64,000 nt of DNA from Alkalicoccobacillus porphyridii (GCF_007293315.1 NZ_VLXZ01000001.1:496001-560000); one strand, 5' to 3'; shown: positions 8,589 through 18,097, counted from the stretch's first letter. Notes: generated by a model not told the origin, from the sequence alone. Translations and numbers: made by a program.

Positions 8589-9566
8589 TTATTCGGGTGC
8601 CAGTCCTGAGCTACGAAGAATGTCTCCAAATACCTCATGCTGTTCATCCAAAAATGCTTTTGTTTCTTCACTATTCATATAAAATCCTTCCCAACCATTT
8701 GTATCTAAAATGTTGTCCCATTCTTCGGTTTCAACCATTTCTGTCAGCATTTGATCCCATGAATCAATTTCATTTTCATTCATATTAGGTGGGCCCATTA
8801 GCCCTCTCCAGTGGGGAAATACTACATCAACACCTTGCTCGGTCCACGTTGGAACATCAGGAAATTCATCTACGCGCTCATCAGATGTAATGGCGAGAAT
8901 TCGAACCTCATCAGCTAAATACTGTTCCCTCATGCCTGAAATGGAGTCCACCCCAATATCAATATGACCACCAAGCATGGCAATCATCGTGTCTCCCCCA
9001 CTGTTATAAACGAGAAAGTCTAAATCCTTTGGATCAATGCCATACTCCATTGCAGCTTGTACAAATGAAAGATGGTTTCCACTTCCAAGTGATGGAGATA
9101 CGCCAATCTTTAATGATTTAGGGTCCTCTTTCAGCTGCTGCATCATATCTTCCGCATCTTCCACTTCTGAATCGGCTCTGACATTAACCGCTAACCATTC
9201 CGTAGAAAGAATAGATATTGGCGTAAAGCTCTCATATGAAAGCTCACTTTGTCCTAAGAGATAACCCGTCATAAGTAGGCTAGAATTTAATGCAAGATAA
9301 TGTGAGTCCTGCTGTAATAAATATTGCCACCCTACTTCACCACCACCACCTGGCTTATTTACTACCGTGACGTTTTGTTCAACTCCTTGATTATTTAAGG
9401 TCCGTTGAACTGAACGTGCCGTACGATCCCAGCCTCCCCCAGGAGTAGCAGGTGCAATTAACTCAAGTGTTTTGCTAGGAAAGTTGCTAGACGCTTCATT
9501 CTCCTCCGCTTGGCATCCGGCAATAACTAAGAATATAGTTAACAACCCAATTAATCGATAAAACAT
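8589..9566 (-). CDS. tctC: TTT solute-binding lipoprotein TctC (system 1)
   Basis: A 325-residue extracytoplasmic binding protein of the Bug/TctC family. The N-terminus MFYRLIGLLTIFLVIAGC is a lipoprotein signal with lipobox VIAGC, anchoring the mature protein at Cys18. Family motifs are LELIAPATPGGGWDRTARSVQ at the start of the ligand pocket, VVNKPGGGGEVGW, and the conserved GGHIDIGVDSISGM. It is the first gene of tctCBA and is preceded by a CcpA-type cre at 9588-9601. It captures the carboxylate ligand and passes it to TctAB. Confidence 0.95.
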   Translation of the reverse strand: MFYRLIGLLTIFLVIAGCQAEENEASSNFPSKTLELIAPATPGGGWDRTARSVQRTLNNQGVEQNVTVVNKPGGGGEVGWQYLLQQDSHYLALNSSLLMTGYLLGQSELSYESFTPISILSTEWLAVNVRADSEVEDAEDMMQQLKEDPKSLKIGVSPSLGSGNHLSFVQAAMEYGIDPKDLDFLVYNSGGDTMIAMLGGHIDIGVDSISGMREQYLADEVRILAITSDERVDEFPDVPTWTEQGVDVVFPHWRGLMGPPNMNENEIDSWDQMLTEMVETEEWDNILDTNGWEGFYMNSEETKAFLDEQHEVFGDILRSSGLAPE

Positions 9567-9587
9567 ATGTATCCCCTTCCTTCATCA

Positions 9588-9601
9588 CGTAAGCGTTTTC
9601 A
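9588..9601 (-). promoter_or_regulatory. Catabolite-responsive element (cre) upstream of tctC
   Basis: The minus-strand sequence TGAAAACGCTTACG matches the Bacillus cre consensus TGWAARCGYTWNCW at 13 of 14 positions and lies 22 bp upstream of the tctC start. A weak promoter (TTGAAG, 17 bp, TAAGGT) lies just upstream, so CcpA would act as a roadblock. The site is predicted, not proven. Confidence 0.6.
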
Positions 9602-9736
9602 TACATGTTCCTTACCTTAGCATTGATGAATAGACGCTTCAATATTTACTCGTTTTGCACTATTAAAATGATTACTTCCTTTTTAACCTTTTTGACCACA
9701 AGCAGAATACTCTTTCAGATTGAAACATTAGCCCAT

Positions 9737-9768
9737 AAAAAAGAGGCCTCCTTTATGCTAAAGCCTCT
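9737..9768 (-). terminator. Terminator of the kinase-regulator pair, before tctC
   Basis: AGAGGC/GCCTCT arms with T6 on the minus strand directly follow the regulator stop. The two-component pair and tctCBA are therefore separate transcripts, which allows the regulator to control tctC in trans. Confidence 0.85.
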
Positions 9769-9778
9769 AATCATCACG

Positions 9779-10462
9779 CTACTTCTTTTTCTTATACATT
9801 CGTTCCGGTCTTCCTATCACTCCGTAAGTGAGGATGGTTTCACATTCATCCATGGAGACAAGAAACTCTAAGTATCTTCTAGCTGTCGTGCGCGATATAC
9901 CGACTGAGCGGCAAATATCCTCTGTACTTAATTCTTGATCGCTTTCTGAAAAGCTTGTTTGAACCTTTTTGAGGGTAATAGCATCAATGCCGGTCGGTAA
10001 ATCGGCTTGAGTTGTTTTTGGTGAATGGGCTACAGCATTTCTAAACAATGCGTCTGCTTCTTCTTGAGTAATCTCACCAACCTCAGATAGCCAATGGGAT
10101 TCATTCACATAAGCAAGCAGTGTTTTTTCGAATTTCTCACGCGGCACTGGCTTTATCAGATAATGAACTACGCCATGCTTTTTAGCTGTGTCTACCATAT
10201 GTTTCTCTGTGGCTGCAGTAATAATCAGGATGTCGAGTGTCGGATATCTATGACGAATCGTTGGCAGTAGCTCAATCCCTAGCTGATCGGGAAAGTAGAT
10301 ATCAAGAATTAATAGATCAACAACATGTTCACGTAATAGAGCCATTAATTCTTTCCCGTTTAACGCTTTTCCAACAACCTCTAATCCACCTATTTCATTA
10401 ACATATCGCTCATGTATTAGCGAAACACGATAATCATCCTCAGCAATCACTACTTTTTTCAT
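9779..10462 (-). CDS. CitB/DcuR-type response regulator
   Basis: A 227-residue response regulator. The receiver domain is residues 1-120: MKKVVIAEDDYRVS gives the acidic pocket, D54 in LLILDIYFPDQ is the phospho-acceptor, and HYLIKPV carries the conserved Lys. A linker is followed by a C-terminal helix-turn-helix at about 182-215 (TEDICRSVGISRTTARRYLEFL), as in CitB, DcuR and MalR. It overlaps the kinase gene by 4 bp, so the two are translationally coupled. Its neighbour tctCBA is the likely target. Confidence 0.94.
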   Translation of the reverse strand: MKKVVIAEDDYRVSLIHERYVNEIGGLEVVGKALNGKELMALLREHVVDLLILDIYFPDQLGIELLPTIRHRYPTLDILIITAATEKHMVDTAKKHGVVHYLIKPVPREKFEKTLLAYVNESHWLSEVGEITQEEADALFRNAVAHSPKTTQADLPTGIDAITLKKVQTSFSESDQELSTEDICRSVGISRTTARRYLEFLVSMDECETILTYGVIGRPERMYKKKK

Positions 10463-12051
10463 TGGGGTTCATCTCCTCTCTCTAATGTCTTAGGAAGATA
10501 AACAACAACTAGAGATCCTCCCTCGTCTGGTTGATGAATCTCCATGCTTCCTGCTAGCTGGTTAATGGTTTCCTCTACATTATAAAGACCAAACCCTCGA
10601 TCAGATCCTTTTTTTGACATCCCTTTATCCACCAGAGAAAGATCTGTGAAGCCTGGACCGTTGTCTTTTACCTCAATAACAATATCCCTGCCTAAGTCCG
10701 TAATAAAAAATGATACGAACCGTTTATTCTGTTCCATCACTGCTTCCATTGCATTATCTAGCAAATTCCCAATGATTAATGTCATCTTTGTTAGTGAAAG
10801 GTGGTTAGGGAGATGATCAACAGAGCTATTCACATCCACCACAAGATCAACCTTCTTCTCTGAAGCCTTAGCCAGTTTACCAAAAAGGATCGCCTGGATA
10901 TGAACATCTGCTATTGTCTTAAGAATATGCTTAGATATAGCAGATTGGTGTGTTGTTTCTTCCTTAATAAAGGCTATCGCTTCCTGTTGTTCTCCAAGTT
11001 CAAGTAAACCTAATAGCACGTATAATTTATTTGTATATTCATGTGTATGTGCCCGCAGTCCATCTGAATATTGCTTAACCTCCGAAAGTGTCTCAACCAG
11101 GTACCTCATCTCCGTTTTATCACGAAAGCTGGCAATCGCGCCAACAACTCTTTCCTTTTCGTGAATAGGAACTGAGTTCACAATAAACGTTTTCCCTTCT
11201 ATTTCAAGCTCTTTATCGGGTTCAAATTTTTGTCCACCAATGACTCTAGTAAGACCGAGTTCGCTTACAAACGATAATTCATTTCCTAGACCTTTAGATT
11301 GAATGATCATGTCTTTGGCTGATGGGTTCATGAGTGTAATGTGCCCGCTCATGTCAATCGCCACGATGCCTTCTTTTATGGATTGCAGAATAGCGTTCCT
11401 CTGTTTGTAAAGCTGAGAAATAGTTGAAGGCTCTAGCCCCAGCGTGTCCCGTTTGATTTTTTGAGCAAGTATACCCGCTCCTATTCCGCCACTTACTAAT
11501 GACAGGAGGGCAATCCATATGACTTTTTCTATGTGTCGGTAGAGATCCTCATAGATCATCTCCATGGGATATTCAACTACAACCGCCCCTACTAGCTGAT
11601 TAGATATCCCTTCATGATAGTAGATCGGGGCAATCGTTAAGATCGCTTCTCCCTCTGAGCCGTCGCTTTCTTCAGTGATATAGGCACCAAACACTAGAGC
11701 ATGATTTAGTTGATGAAACGTTGCTTCTTCTCCTGGTACGTCATGATGTGGATGGACCAGAATGACTCCATTGCGGTCGACAACGGATATAATCGGATTG
11801 CCCGTTTGGTGACTAGCCCGATTGGTCATGGCCTCTATTTCGGGTACTCGATGATTTATAATCGCCTCTCCCATTGTTTGCATGTGAGAAAGACTATTGG
11901 CTGTTTGTCGTGATAACGTCTGATAGTTTCGCTTTGAATCCTGAAATTCTAAAACAGAGTATACGATTGAGCTTAGCAGAATCAATAGAAGGATAATCGT
12001 TGTAACAAATAAAAAGATTCGTGTACGTAGTGTTAGTTTTCTTTTTCTCAT
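10459..12051 (-). CDS. CitA/DcuS-type membrane sensor histidine kinase
   Basis: A 530-residue sensor kinase. The frame is open up to 12183, but residues before MRKRKLTLRTRIF look non-coding and overlap a terminator (12143-12177), so I place the start at ATG 12051 with GGGG nine bases upstream. The order is transmembrane helix (about 12-32), periplasm-facing sensor with MTNRASHQTGNPIISVVD and VHPHHDVPG, second helix (about 178-198), PAS domain, then kinase core with the phospho-His in RAHTHEYTNKLYVL, N-box IIGNLLDNAMEAV and VKDNGPGF. It pairs with the regulator that overlaps its 3' end and probably senses the substrate of the adjacent tctCBA system. An extended -10 TGTTATACT lies about 60 bp upstream. 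Confidence 0.92.
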   Translation of the reverse strand: MRKRKLTLRTRIFLFVTTIILLLILLSSIVYSVLEFQDSKRNYQTLSRQTANSLSHMQTMGEAIINHRVPEIEAMTNRASHQTGNPIISVVDRNGVILVHPHHDVPGEEATFHQLNHALVFGAYITEESDGSEGEAILTIAPIYYHEGISNQLVGAVVVEYPMEMIYEDLYRHIEKVIWIALLSLVSGGIGAGILAQKIKRDTLGLEPSTISQLYKQRNAILQSIKEGIVAIDMSGHITLMNPSAKDMIIQSKGLGNELSFVSELGLTRVIGGQKFEPDKELEIEGKTFIVNSVPIHEKERVVGAIASFRDKTEMRYLVETLSEVKQYSDGLRAHTHEYTNKLYVLLGLLELGEQQEAIAFIKEETTHQSAISKHILKTIADVHIQAILFGKLAKASEKKVDLVVDVNSSVDHLPNHLSLTKMTLIIGNLLDNAMEAVMEQNKRFVSFFITDLGRDIVIEVKDNGPGFTDLSLVDKGMSKKGSDRGFGLYNVEETINQLAGSMEIHQPDEGGSLVVVYLPKTLERGDEPQ

Positions 12052-12142
12052 ACAGATGCCCCAATCCATACAGCCAAGCCATAAACCGTTTTCAAAGTAA
12101 ATGAGTCTAGTATAACATATGCGCAATCCTACCTTGCTATAG

Positions 12143-12177
12143 AAAAAGCAGAAGGCATATGGGTATGCTTTCTGCTT
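12143..12177 (-). terminator. Intrinsic terminator between the purine operon and the kinase
   Basis: Arms AAGCAGAAAGCATA and TATGCCTTCTGCTT (one mismatch) are followed by TTTTTC on the minus strand. It lies about 490 bp after the adenine deaminase stop and close to the promoter of the sensor kinase, isolating the two operons. Confidence 0.75.
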
Positions 12178-12183
12178 AGTCAT

Positions 12184-12666
12184 TCATGGAATTAGCGTTG
12201 AAATGAGGGGGAGATTGGTAAGTTTCCTCTAATCCGCTTATGAAATAGGGGGCCAACTTACCGCGGGCAGTTGCTTATTTTTTTCTTAGCCTGTTCATCT
12301 TTAAATGGATTGGCTGCGCTTACTGGCTTCCGCGCATGACCCGATGTTTTTCGCGCATTTTACTTTTTTTCGCGCATACCTCACCTTATCGCGCATTTTC
12401 CATCCGTGAGGTGGGGATGGTGGTGGATTGGCTTTGCTTACCGACTTACGCACGCATGTTTAGATAGTCTTCAGATGTATCCACCTCTCATTCCCGATTT
12501 CCTTGTGAAAAGAGGGAACTTTTCATTTTTCACGTCTTTGAACTAGCATTTATATTTAAGGTAAAACGTCCTTTTCAGTGACTTTTGTTCATCCCGCAGG
12601 TGTCAGCCCACCATTTGCGTCCGCTCGTTTCGTGAGTAGCTAATCATGGTCTTACTAATGATAGGA
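12184..12666. repeat. Gene-free gap with three interspersed repeat types
   Basis: No gene is visible. Around 12215-12270 lies a short degenerate match to the GGGGGC..CTTACCG repeat seen at 47.4, 47.7 and 58.3 kb. From about 12305 to 12470 lies a repeat built around TTTCGCGCAT words and GGATTGGCT, closely matched at 58464-58610. From 12590 to about 12640 lies CATCCCGCAGGTGTCAGC, repeated at 47535. These are non-coding interspersed repeats of this genome. Confidence 0.7.
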
Positions 12667-14376
12667 CTACTCCTCATCCTCTATAAGTAACGGGACGACT
12701 TTACCTGCATTTACATCGATTAAACCTTGGTCTGTGATCTTAAGTGCTGGGCTAACGGGCAATGAAAGTGTGCTGAAGGACATGATTGGGTTGTAGTGTT
12801 TGTACCCGAGCTCACGTAAGGAATCACATAGCTGCTTTACTTTTTTTGCCAGATCCTCGAGTGGCTCCTCTGTTAAAATGCCTCCAACTGGAAGTGGAAC
12901 GTGCGCTTTGATCTGCCCATCATGTACCACACAAATGCCACCATTCATCTTAATGACTTCATTTGCTGCGTGTTGCATATCTTCCGCATTTGCTCCAACT
13001 ACCAATAGATTATGATTATCATGAGAATAGGTTGTTGCAATCGCTCCGTGTTTAAGGATATCCCCTGTAATTAACCCGTGTGCTCTGGTACCACCTTTTC
13101 CGTATCGTTCAAATGTAGCAATCTGTTGGTAACCTGATTTCTGCCATTGAAGCAATCCATCGTTCACCTCAACCTGTTGATGCTCTTCAGCTGTAAAGGT
13201 TGATCCATCCTGAACCTTCATCACACGAGCGGTGTAGAGCCCATCTGCTTTATCTACATTGATCAGAAAATCATCCGGCCCGAGCGGTGCGAGGTTTACA
13301 CTTTCGTAAAAGGCCGCCGGGAATTGCTTTTCTATATCAGTTGTAACTGCCTTCTGTTCAGCTTGTTTCCCGTTTTTATAAATAGCGTCTAGCTTAAAAT
13401 CCTCTAAGCTAGTCAGGAAGCAAAAGTCAGCTACCTTTCCAGGTGCGATGACTCCTCTATCGTGCATACGCATCCGCTTAGCTGGAGTGGTTGTACTTGC
13501 GTAAATCGCATCCTCCGCCTTCATGCCCATCTGAATTGCTTTTCTAACAATTTGGTTCAGGTGGCCACGCTCTATCAATGAATCAGCCATCACGTCATCC
13601 GTGATAAAGCAGAAATGTTCGCTAACATCTTGTGTGCTTAAATAATCTATCACTTCAGGCGTCATGGATTTTTCTTGAATTTCGATAAACATACCTGCCT
13701 CGATGCGAGCCTCCATTCCTGGAATGGTCTGATGCGTATGATCAGAATCAACTCCAGCAAAAATCATTTGATGAAGATCGGTATCAACAAGCTTAGGAAC
13801 ATGACCTTCAATAATGAGATCTGGATAGGTTTGTCTCACATGCTGGAGAAGCTGCTTGGTTTTGTTATCAGACTCCGAAATCACATCAACATAATTCATA
13901 ATCTCACCTAAACAGATGATATTCTCTGTTGCCATTAGCTCATCTATGTCTGCAATCTCAATGGCTCCGCCCGTTGTTTCCATAGATGTAGCTGGCACCG
14001 AGCTTGGAATGGAATAGAACATGTCCACTTCACACTCTTCACTTGCTCGGATCATCTGCTTTACACCTTCAACTCCAAAAACGTTGGCCATTTCGTGTGG
14101 CTCAGGTACGATGGTGGTTACCCCATTTTGAATCAGTGCGTTTGAGAATGTAGCAGGTGTGACCATTGTGCTCTCAATGTGAAGATGTATATCGATTAAT
14201 CCGGGAATCATATATTTGCCTTGCCCATCTATTAACTCATTCGCTTGAAAAAACGAGGCATCCTTCTCACCAATATAGAGAAAGTGTTGATCCTTAATCG
14301 CAACATTTGCCCATTTAAATGTCTTCTCATAGCTATTAAATACTCTTACCCCAGTAATCAGCGTATCAATTTGCAT
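12667..14376 (-). CDS. ade: Adenine deaminase (Ade/YerA family)
   Basis: A 569-residue amidohydrolase predicted to convert adenine to hypoxanthine and ammonia. Metal-binding motifs are IDIHLHIEST (H64, H66), EPHEMANVFG, the Glu in CLGEIMNYV, IEGHVPKL (H192), DSDHTH (H213, H215) and FITDD (D260). The second half, with AHGLITGDILKHGAIATTYSHDNHN, is the adenine-deaminase-specific C-terminal domain. Length is normal for the family (about 570-600). It is the last gene of an operon with an ABC transporter and a nucleoside hydrolase, which suits purine salvage. It could resemble the less characterised YerA branch rather than AdeC. Confidence 0.92.
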   Translation of the reverse strand: MQIDTLITGVRVFNSYEKTFKWANVAIKDQHFLYIGEKDASFFQANELIDGQGKYMIPGLIDIHLHIESTMVTPATFSNALIQNGVTTIVPEPHEMANVFGVEGVKQMIRASEECEVDMFYSIPSSVPATSMETTGGAIEIADIDELMATENIICLGEIMNYVDVISESDNKTKQLLQHVRQTYPDLIIEGHVPKLVDTDLHQMIFAGVDSDHTHQTIPGMEARIEAGMFIEIQEKSMTPEVIDYLSTQDVSEHFCFITDDVMADSLIERGHLNQIVRKAIQMGMKAEDAIYASTTTPAKRMRMHDRGVIAPGKVADFCFLTSLEDFKLDAIYKNGKQAEQKAVTTDIEKQFPAAFYESVNLAPLGPDDFLINVDKADGLYTARVMKVQDGSTFTAEEHQQVEVNDGLLQWQKSGYQQIATFERYGKGGTRAHGLITGDILKHGAIATTYSHDNHNLLVVGANAEDMQHAANEVIKMNGGICVVHDGQIKAHVPLPVGGILTEEPLEDLAKKVKQLCDSLRELGYKHYNPIMSFSTLSLPVSPALKITDQGLIDVNAGKVVPLLIEDEE

Positions 14377-14393
14377 AAACGGCCCCTCCAGAA

Positions 14394-15455
14394 TTAATCA
14401 ACAAGAACAAGCTTCTCTTTAGGAATGTGAATGGTCACCTGTTCACCTGAAGCAAATGCATATTCTGCATCCTGATTGATGGTAAAATGACCAAGCTCTG
14501 TATCCACCACATATTGATGACTTCTACCCAAGAACGTACTAACTGTTATCCGACCATTTATCTCGTTCGCTTGCTGCTGTTCTCCTTTGTACGGTTGAAT
14601 GGACAAATAATCAGGACGAATCGCACCAATCATACTGTTTGGACTGGCTGCCTGTTTTTGATCTGCCACATGAAAACTCTTACCTCCAGCTTCCATAATG
14701 TATCCACCTTCTACCTCCTGTTTACCGGTAAACGTGATGAAATTTTTGAACCCAATAAAATCCGCAACAAATTTTGTTTTTGGATAAGAATAGATGGCCG
14801 ATGGCTGATCCAGTTGTTCAATGATGCCTTTGTTCATAATCGCCACTTGATCTGAAATGGAGAAGCACTCTTCTTGGTCATGTGATACATATACAGTCGT
14901 AATTCCAAGCTCCTGCTGGATACGACGGATTTCAACACGCATGCTTTCACGCAAATTGGCATCCAGGTTACTAAGAGGTTCATCAAATAAAAGCAGATCA
15001 GGCTTAATAACCAACGCACGCGCAATGGCTACGCGCTGTTTTTGACCACCTGACAGCTCCTGTGTGAAACGATTTTCATATCCGGATAAATTAACAACCT
15101 CAAGCATTTCGTGAACGAGCTTTTTTGTCTCAGCGGCTGTTTTTTTGCGCAGTCTTAATCCAAAGGCTACATTATCAAAAACAGACATATGCGGAAATAA
15201 CGCATAGTTCTGGAACACAAAGCCGAAGTTGCGTTTACTGACAGGTACTCGAGTATAATCCTTATCTTTAAAAAGGAACTTTCCTTCTCTTGCTTCAAGG
15301 AATCCCGCGATCAATCGAAGAGTCGTGGTTTTACCGCACCCACTTGGTCCAAGGAGTGAAACAAGCTTGCCTTTTTCTATATCTAGGTGAAAGTCCTTCA
15401 GAATGTCTTGCTTCTGATAGGCTACCGCAATCTGATCTAATGTAAGTAATGCCAT
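14394..15455 (-). CDS. ABC transporter ATPase, PotA/FbpC-like
   Basis: A 353-residue ATP-binding subunit. Walker A is GPSGCGKTTT, the signature is LSGGQKQRVAIARAL, Walker B is LLLFDEPLSNLD, and the switch His lies in VYVSHDQEE. The C-terminal 110 residues form a TOBE-type regulatory domain, as in PotA. An ATG at 15470 overlaps the upstream stop, but the sequence right after it contains GGAGG eight bases before ATG 15455, so the start giving MALLTLDQIAV is preferred. It pairs with the two permeases directly upstream. Although the family is spermidine/putrescine/iron-like, the operon suggests a nucleoside, purine or polyamine-like ligand. Confidence 0.93.
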   Translation of the reverse strand: MALLTLDQIAVAYQKQDILKDFHLDIEKGKLVSLLGPSGCGKTTTLRLIAGFLEAREGKFLFKDKDYTRVPVSKRNFGFVFQNYALFPHMSVFDNVAFGLRLRKKTAAETKKLVHEMLEVVNLSGYENRFTQELSGGQKQRVAIARALVIKPDLLLFDEPLSNLDANLRESMRVEIRRIQQELGITTVYVSHDQEECFSISDQVAIMNKGIIEQLDQPSAIYSYPKTKFVADFIGFKNFITFTGKQEVEGGYIMEAGGKSFHVADQKQAASPNSMIGAIRPDYLSIQPYKGEQQQANEINGRITVSTFLGRSHQYVVDTELGHFTINQDAEYAFASGEQVTIHIPKEKLVLVD

Positions 15456-15469
15456 GTCACGTGCCTCCA

Positions 15470-16255
15470 TTATCTTTTTGTGAAATATGCAATGCCCATT
15501 AATCGTTCAATTAGAAACATCATGCCAGCTGTGAGAATCATCAACAGAACTGAAATGGCTGCAATCGTTGGATCAAAATAATTCTCCACATAGGTTAGCA
15601 TCTGAATCGGTAAGGTACTGAACCCTGGTCCAGTCATAAAGACTGATATATCAACGTTGTTAAACGACTCCAAAAAGGCAATCAGGACAGCCGCAATAAT
15701 ACCGGAACGAATATTTGGTAGTACAATTCTGAAAAAGGTTTGAATTGGCCCTGCCCCTAAGCTTAAGGCTGCTTCCTCTATGGAGAAATCAAAATTCGAA
15801 AGACTTGATGAAATCACTCGAATAATAAAGGGAAGCATAATAATGGTATGTCCAATAAACAAACCTGCGTACACAGGGATGCCATAAGAAACAATGATGT
15901 AACGCAGAAATGTAAAGCCAAGAACAATACCTGGAATCAACACAGGTGATATAAAGACTGCATTTAACAGTTGTTTCCCTTTAAAGTCATAACGACTAAG
16001 CGCATAAGCCGCTGGTATACCTAGGATAAGCGCCATTAAATTTCCTGCTAATGAGACTAGAATGGAAATCTTAAAGGTTTCTAAAAACATCGAGACTTTA
16101 AAGATGTTTTCATACCAATTAAATGAGAAGCCCTCTGGTGGAAAGCGCAGCACACTTCCCGGCTCAAAAGAGGTGATAGAGATGATCACCAGCGGACCAA
16201 TCAAAAAAGCAAAAACAAAAAATGTTATAACGGATAAGAGCCAGTTTTTTTTCAT
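15470..16255 (-). CDS. ABC transporter permease, PotC-like
   Basis: A 261-residue inner-membrane permease with six predicted helices and the cytoplasmic EAA loop IEEAALSLGAGPIQTFFRIVLP (about 165-186) that docks the ATPase. The N-terminus MKKNWLLSVITFFVFAFLIGP is the first helix. It begins 6 bp after the preceding permease and its stop overlaps the ATPase frame, so the genes are tightly coupled. It pairs with the PotB-like subunit as a heterodimeric channel. Confidence 0.93.
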   Translation of the reverse strand: MKKNWLLSVITFFVFAFLIGPLVIISITSFEPGSVLRFPPEGFSFNWYENIFKVSMFLETFKISILVSLAGNLMALILGIPAAYALSRYDFKGKQLLNAVFISPVLIPGIVLGFTFLRYIIVSYGIPVYAGLFIGHTIIMLPFIIRVISSSLSNFDFSIEEAALSLGAGPIQTFFRIVLPNIRSGIIAAVLIAFLESFNNVDISVFMTGPGFSTLPIQMLTYVENYFDPTIAAISVLLMILTAGMMFLIERLMGIAYFTKR

Positions 16256-16261
16256 CGCTAT

Positions 16262-17083
16262 CTACCCCCTTGGATTTAGTTTCAGTGCAAGTTTGTTAAT
16301 GGCCATCACAAAAATAACCGTTACAGCAATCATGATGACACTAACGATGGAAGCCACGTGCCAATCATTTAAGGTCACTGCATTTTGATACAAAAAGGTC
16401 GAGATCACTCGTTGGTTCCCACCAAGCAAAGCCGGAGTGGTATAGGCGGTAAAGCTACCTACAAACACAAGTGTGCTTCCAATCATTAGACCAGGCACAC
16501 AAAGCGGGAGCAAAATTTTTCTGAAAATCGTGATACGAGGTGCACCTAAGCTTTCTGCAGCTTCCATTAGATTACGATCAACCGTTTCGAGTACACCAAC
16601 TAGCGTAACAATCATCAACGGTAGGAATAAGTGTATAAGTCCAATGTTTACAGCCACGGGTGTATACATCATTTCTAGTGGCTCCGAGCGTAATCCCGTT
16701 CCCATTAAGACTTGGTTTAGCAATCCATTACGTCCAAGAATAATCATCCAACTAAACGAACGCACCACCGGACTAACCAATAACGGGAAGACAGATAATA
16801 GTAGCATGATCGCTTTCATTCGCGGATTTAAGCCAGAAATAAAATAAGCGGCAGGAAACCCTAAAAGGATACAAACGAATGTCGTCACTAAGCTAACACG
16901 AATCGTTCGAAAGAGAATTTCCATAAAGTATTCATTCTGAAAAAATTGTAAGTAGCCTTGGAAGGAAAAACTTCCGGCATCTGTAAAGGTGGCCGCAAAG
17001 GTTAATGCAAGTGGCACTACCATAAAAACGGTTAAAAATAAGACACCTGGCATTAACAGCAAATACATGTATTTCTTTTTCAC
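16262..17083 (-). CDS. ABC transporter permease, PotB-like
   Basis: A 273-residue permease with six helices starting MKKKYMYLLLMPGVLFLTV. The EAA loop is LMEAAESLGAPRITIFRKILLP (about 183-204). It overlaps the nucleoside hydrolase gene by 4 bp, so hydrolase and permease are translated together. It is the partner of the downstream PotC-like subunit. Confidence 0.93.
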   Translation of the reverse strand: MKKKYMYLLLMPGVLFLTVFMVVPLALTFAATFTDAGSFSFQGYLQFFQNEYFMEILFRTIRVSLVTTFVCILLGFPAAYFISGLNPRMKAIMLLLSVFPLLVSPVVRSFSWMIILGRNGLLNQVLMGTGLRSEPLEMMYTPVAVNIGLIHLFLPLMIVTLVGVLETVDRNLMEAAESLGAPRITIFRKILLPLCVPGLMIGSTLVFVGSFTAYTTPALLGGNQRVISTFLYQNAVTLNDWHVASIVSVIMIAVTVIFVMAINKLALKLNPRG

Positions 17084-18027
17084 GATGACTCCTCCTGCAA
17101 AAGACTGATTGTGCGAACAAACAAATCGAGAAAGGCCTCTGCATCAACATGTAACCCTACATGAGCATTGGGTTTTTTCGCTAATCTGCCTTGAAAATCA
17201 CAGACTGTTTGTCCATCACATAAGTCGCTATTTGTCTCGATATCGACATATAGATGCTTCGTCTCTATAAGGTTTGGTTGAATAGCCGTTGCCACAGCTA
17301 ATGGATCATGCATGGCACATGCTTTGACTCCATTACGCTCGCTATATCGTTTCATATAGTCAGAAGTACTTTCACGAACATACGCACCATACTTTGTATC
17401 ATCCAAGCGTTTTAAATGGTCTTCAGTGAGTAAAGCCTTTCTAGTGATATCCAGTCCAACCTGCGTTAGTTTTTTGAAGCCTGCCTGTAGAACGTCCCAT
17501 GCTGCTTCAGGGTCAACGTACATATTGTATTCTGCGACTGGAGTCACATTGCCCATATCTAGTGCGGCCCCACCCATATATATGACCTCATCAATGTATG
17601 TAGGGAGCTCGGGACACTTTTGCAGCGCTTCAGCTAAATTTGTCATCGGCCCCGTCATGATAAGGGTTAACGGTTCGCTACTCGTTTTGGCAAGATGAAT
17701 GATTGCATCTGGAGCGTATGCAGATTCAGGCTGCTTAACTGGAACCATGTCTTTTAATGCGCCACCTATGCCATCGACACCGTGAATCCGATGCTCAAAG
17801 TAAGAAACCCGCTTTAATGGCTGGTTTGCTCCTGGAATGACAGGTATAGAGGTTTGACCAGTCATCTCAACGATCTTACACGTGTTAAGGGTTGCTGTAG
17901 ACAACGAAACATTTCCATTCACTGTTGTAATCGCCTGAACCTCTAATTCAGGCGAATGTACGGCAAGCAAAATACCTAGTGCATCATCAACACCTGTATC
18001 CACATCCAATACTACTTTTCGGACCAT
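17080..18027 (-). CDS. Nucleoside hydrolase (IunH/RihA-C family)
   Basis: A 315-residue hydrolase predicted to split ribonucleosides into base and ribose. The N-terminal calcium-binding signature is LDVDTGVDDALG; NGNVSLSTATLN, MTGPMTNLAEAL and CAMHDPLAVA (His-Asp near the C-terminal third) complete the active site. An upstream ATG gives seven extra residues, but AAGGGAGTGGTG lies correctly spaced before ATG 18027, so that start is used. It is embedded between the binding-protein and permease genes. With adenine deaminase downstream it suggests import of nucleosides, hydrolysis, then deamination of adenine. Confidence 0.93.
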   Translation of the reverse strand: MVRKVVLDVDTGVDDALGILLAVHSPELEVQAITTVNGNVSLSTATLNTCKIVEMTGQTSIPVIPGANQPLKRVSYFEHRIHGVDGIGGALKDMVPVKQPESAYAPDAIIHLAKTSSEPLTLIMTGPMTNLAEALQKCPELPTYIDEVIYMGGAALDMGNVTPVAEYNMYVDPEAAWDVLQAGFKKLTQVGLDITRKALLTEDHLKRLDDTKYGAYVRESTSDYMKRYSERNGVKACAMHDPLAVATAIQPNLIETKHLYVDIETNSDLCDGQTVCDFQGRLAKKPNAHVGLHVDAEAFLDLFVRTISLLQEESS

Positions 18028-18052
18028 CTTCACCACTCCCTTGGGCATGATA

Positions 18053-18083
18053 AAAGCGCCGACTAAAATATAACCGGCGCCTT
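18053..18083 (-). terminator. Read-through hairpin between binding protein and nucleoside hydrolase
   Basis: GGCGCCGG and GTCGGCGC arms followed by TTTT on the minus strand lie 15 bp after the binding-protein stop. Such partial terminators often keep the binding protein more abundant than the downstream membrane subunits. Confidence 0.6.
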
Positions 18084-18097
18084 ATTTCAACGTTACA

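Noticed and set aside
11894-12082. Separate 62-codon gene upstream of the second kinase
   Set aside because: Out-of-frame shadow of the kinase N-terminus with no conserved features.
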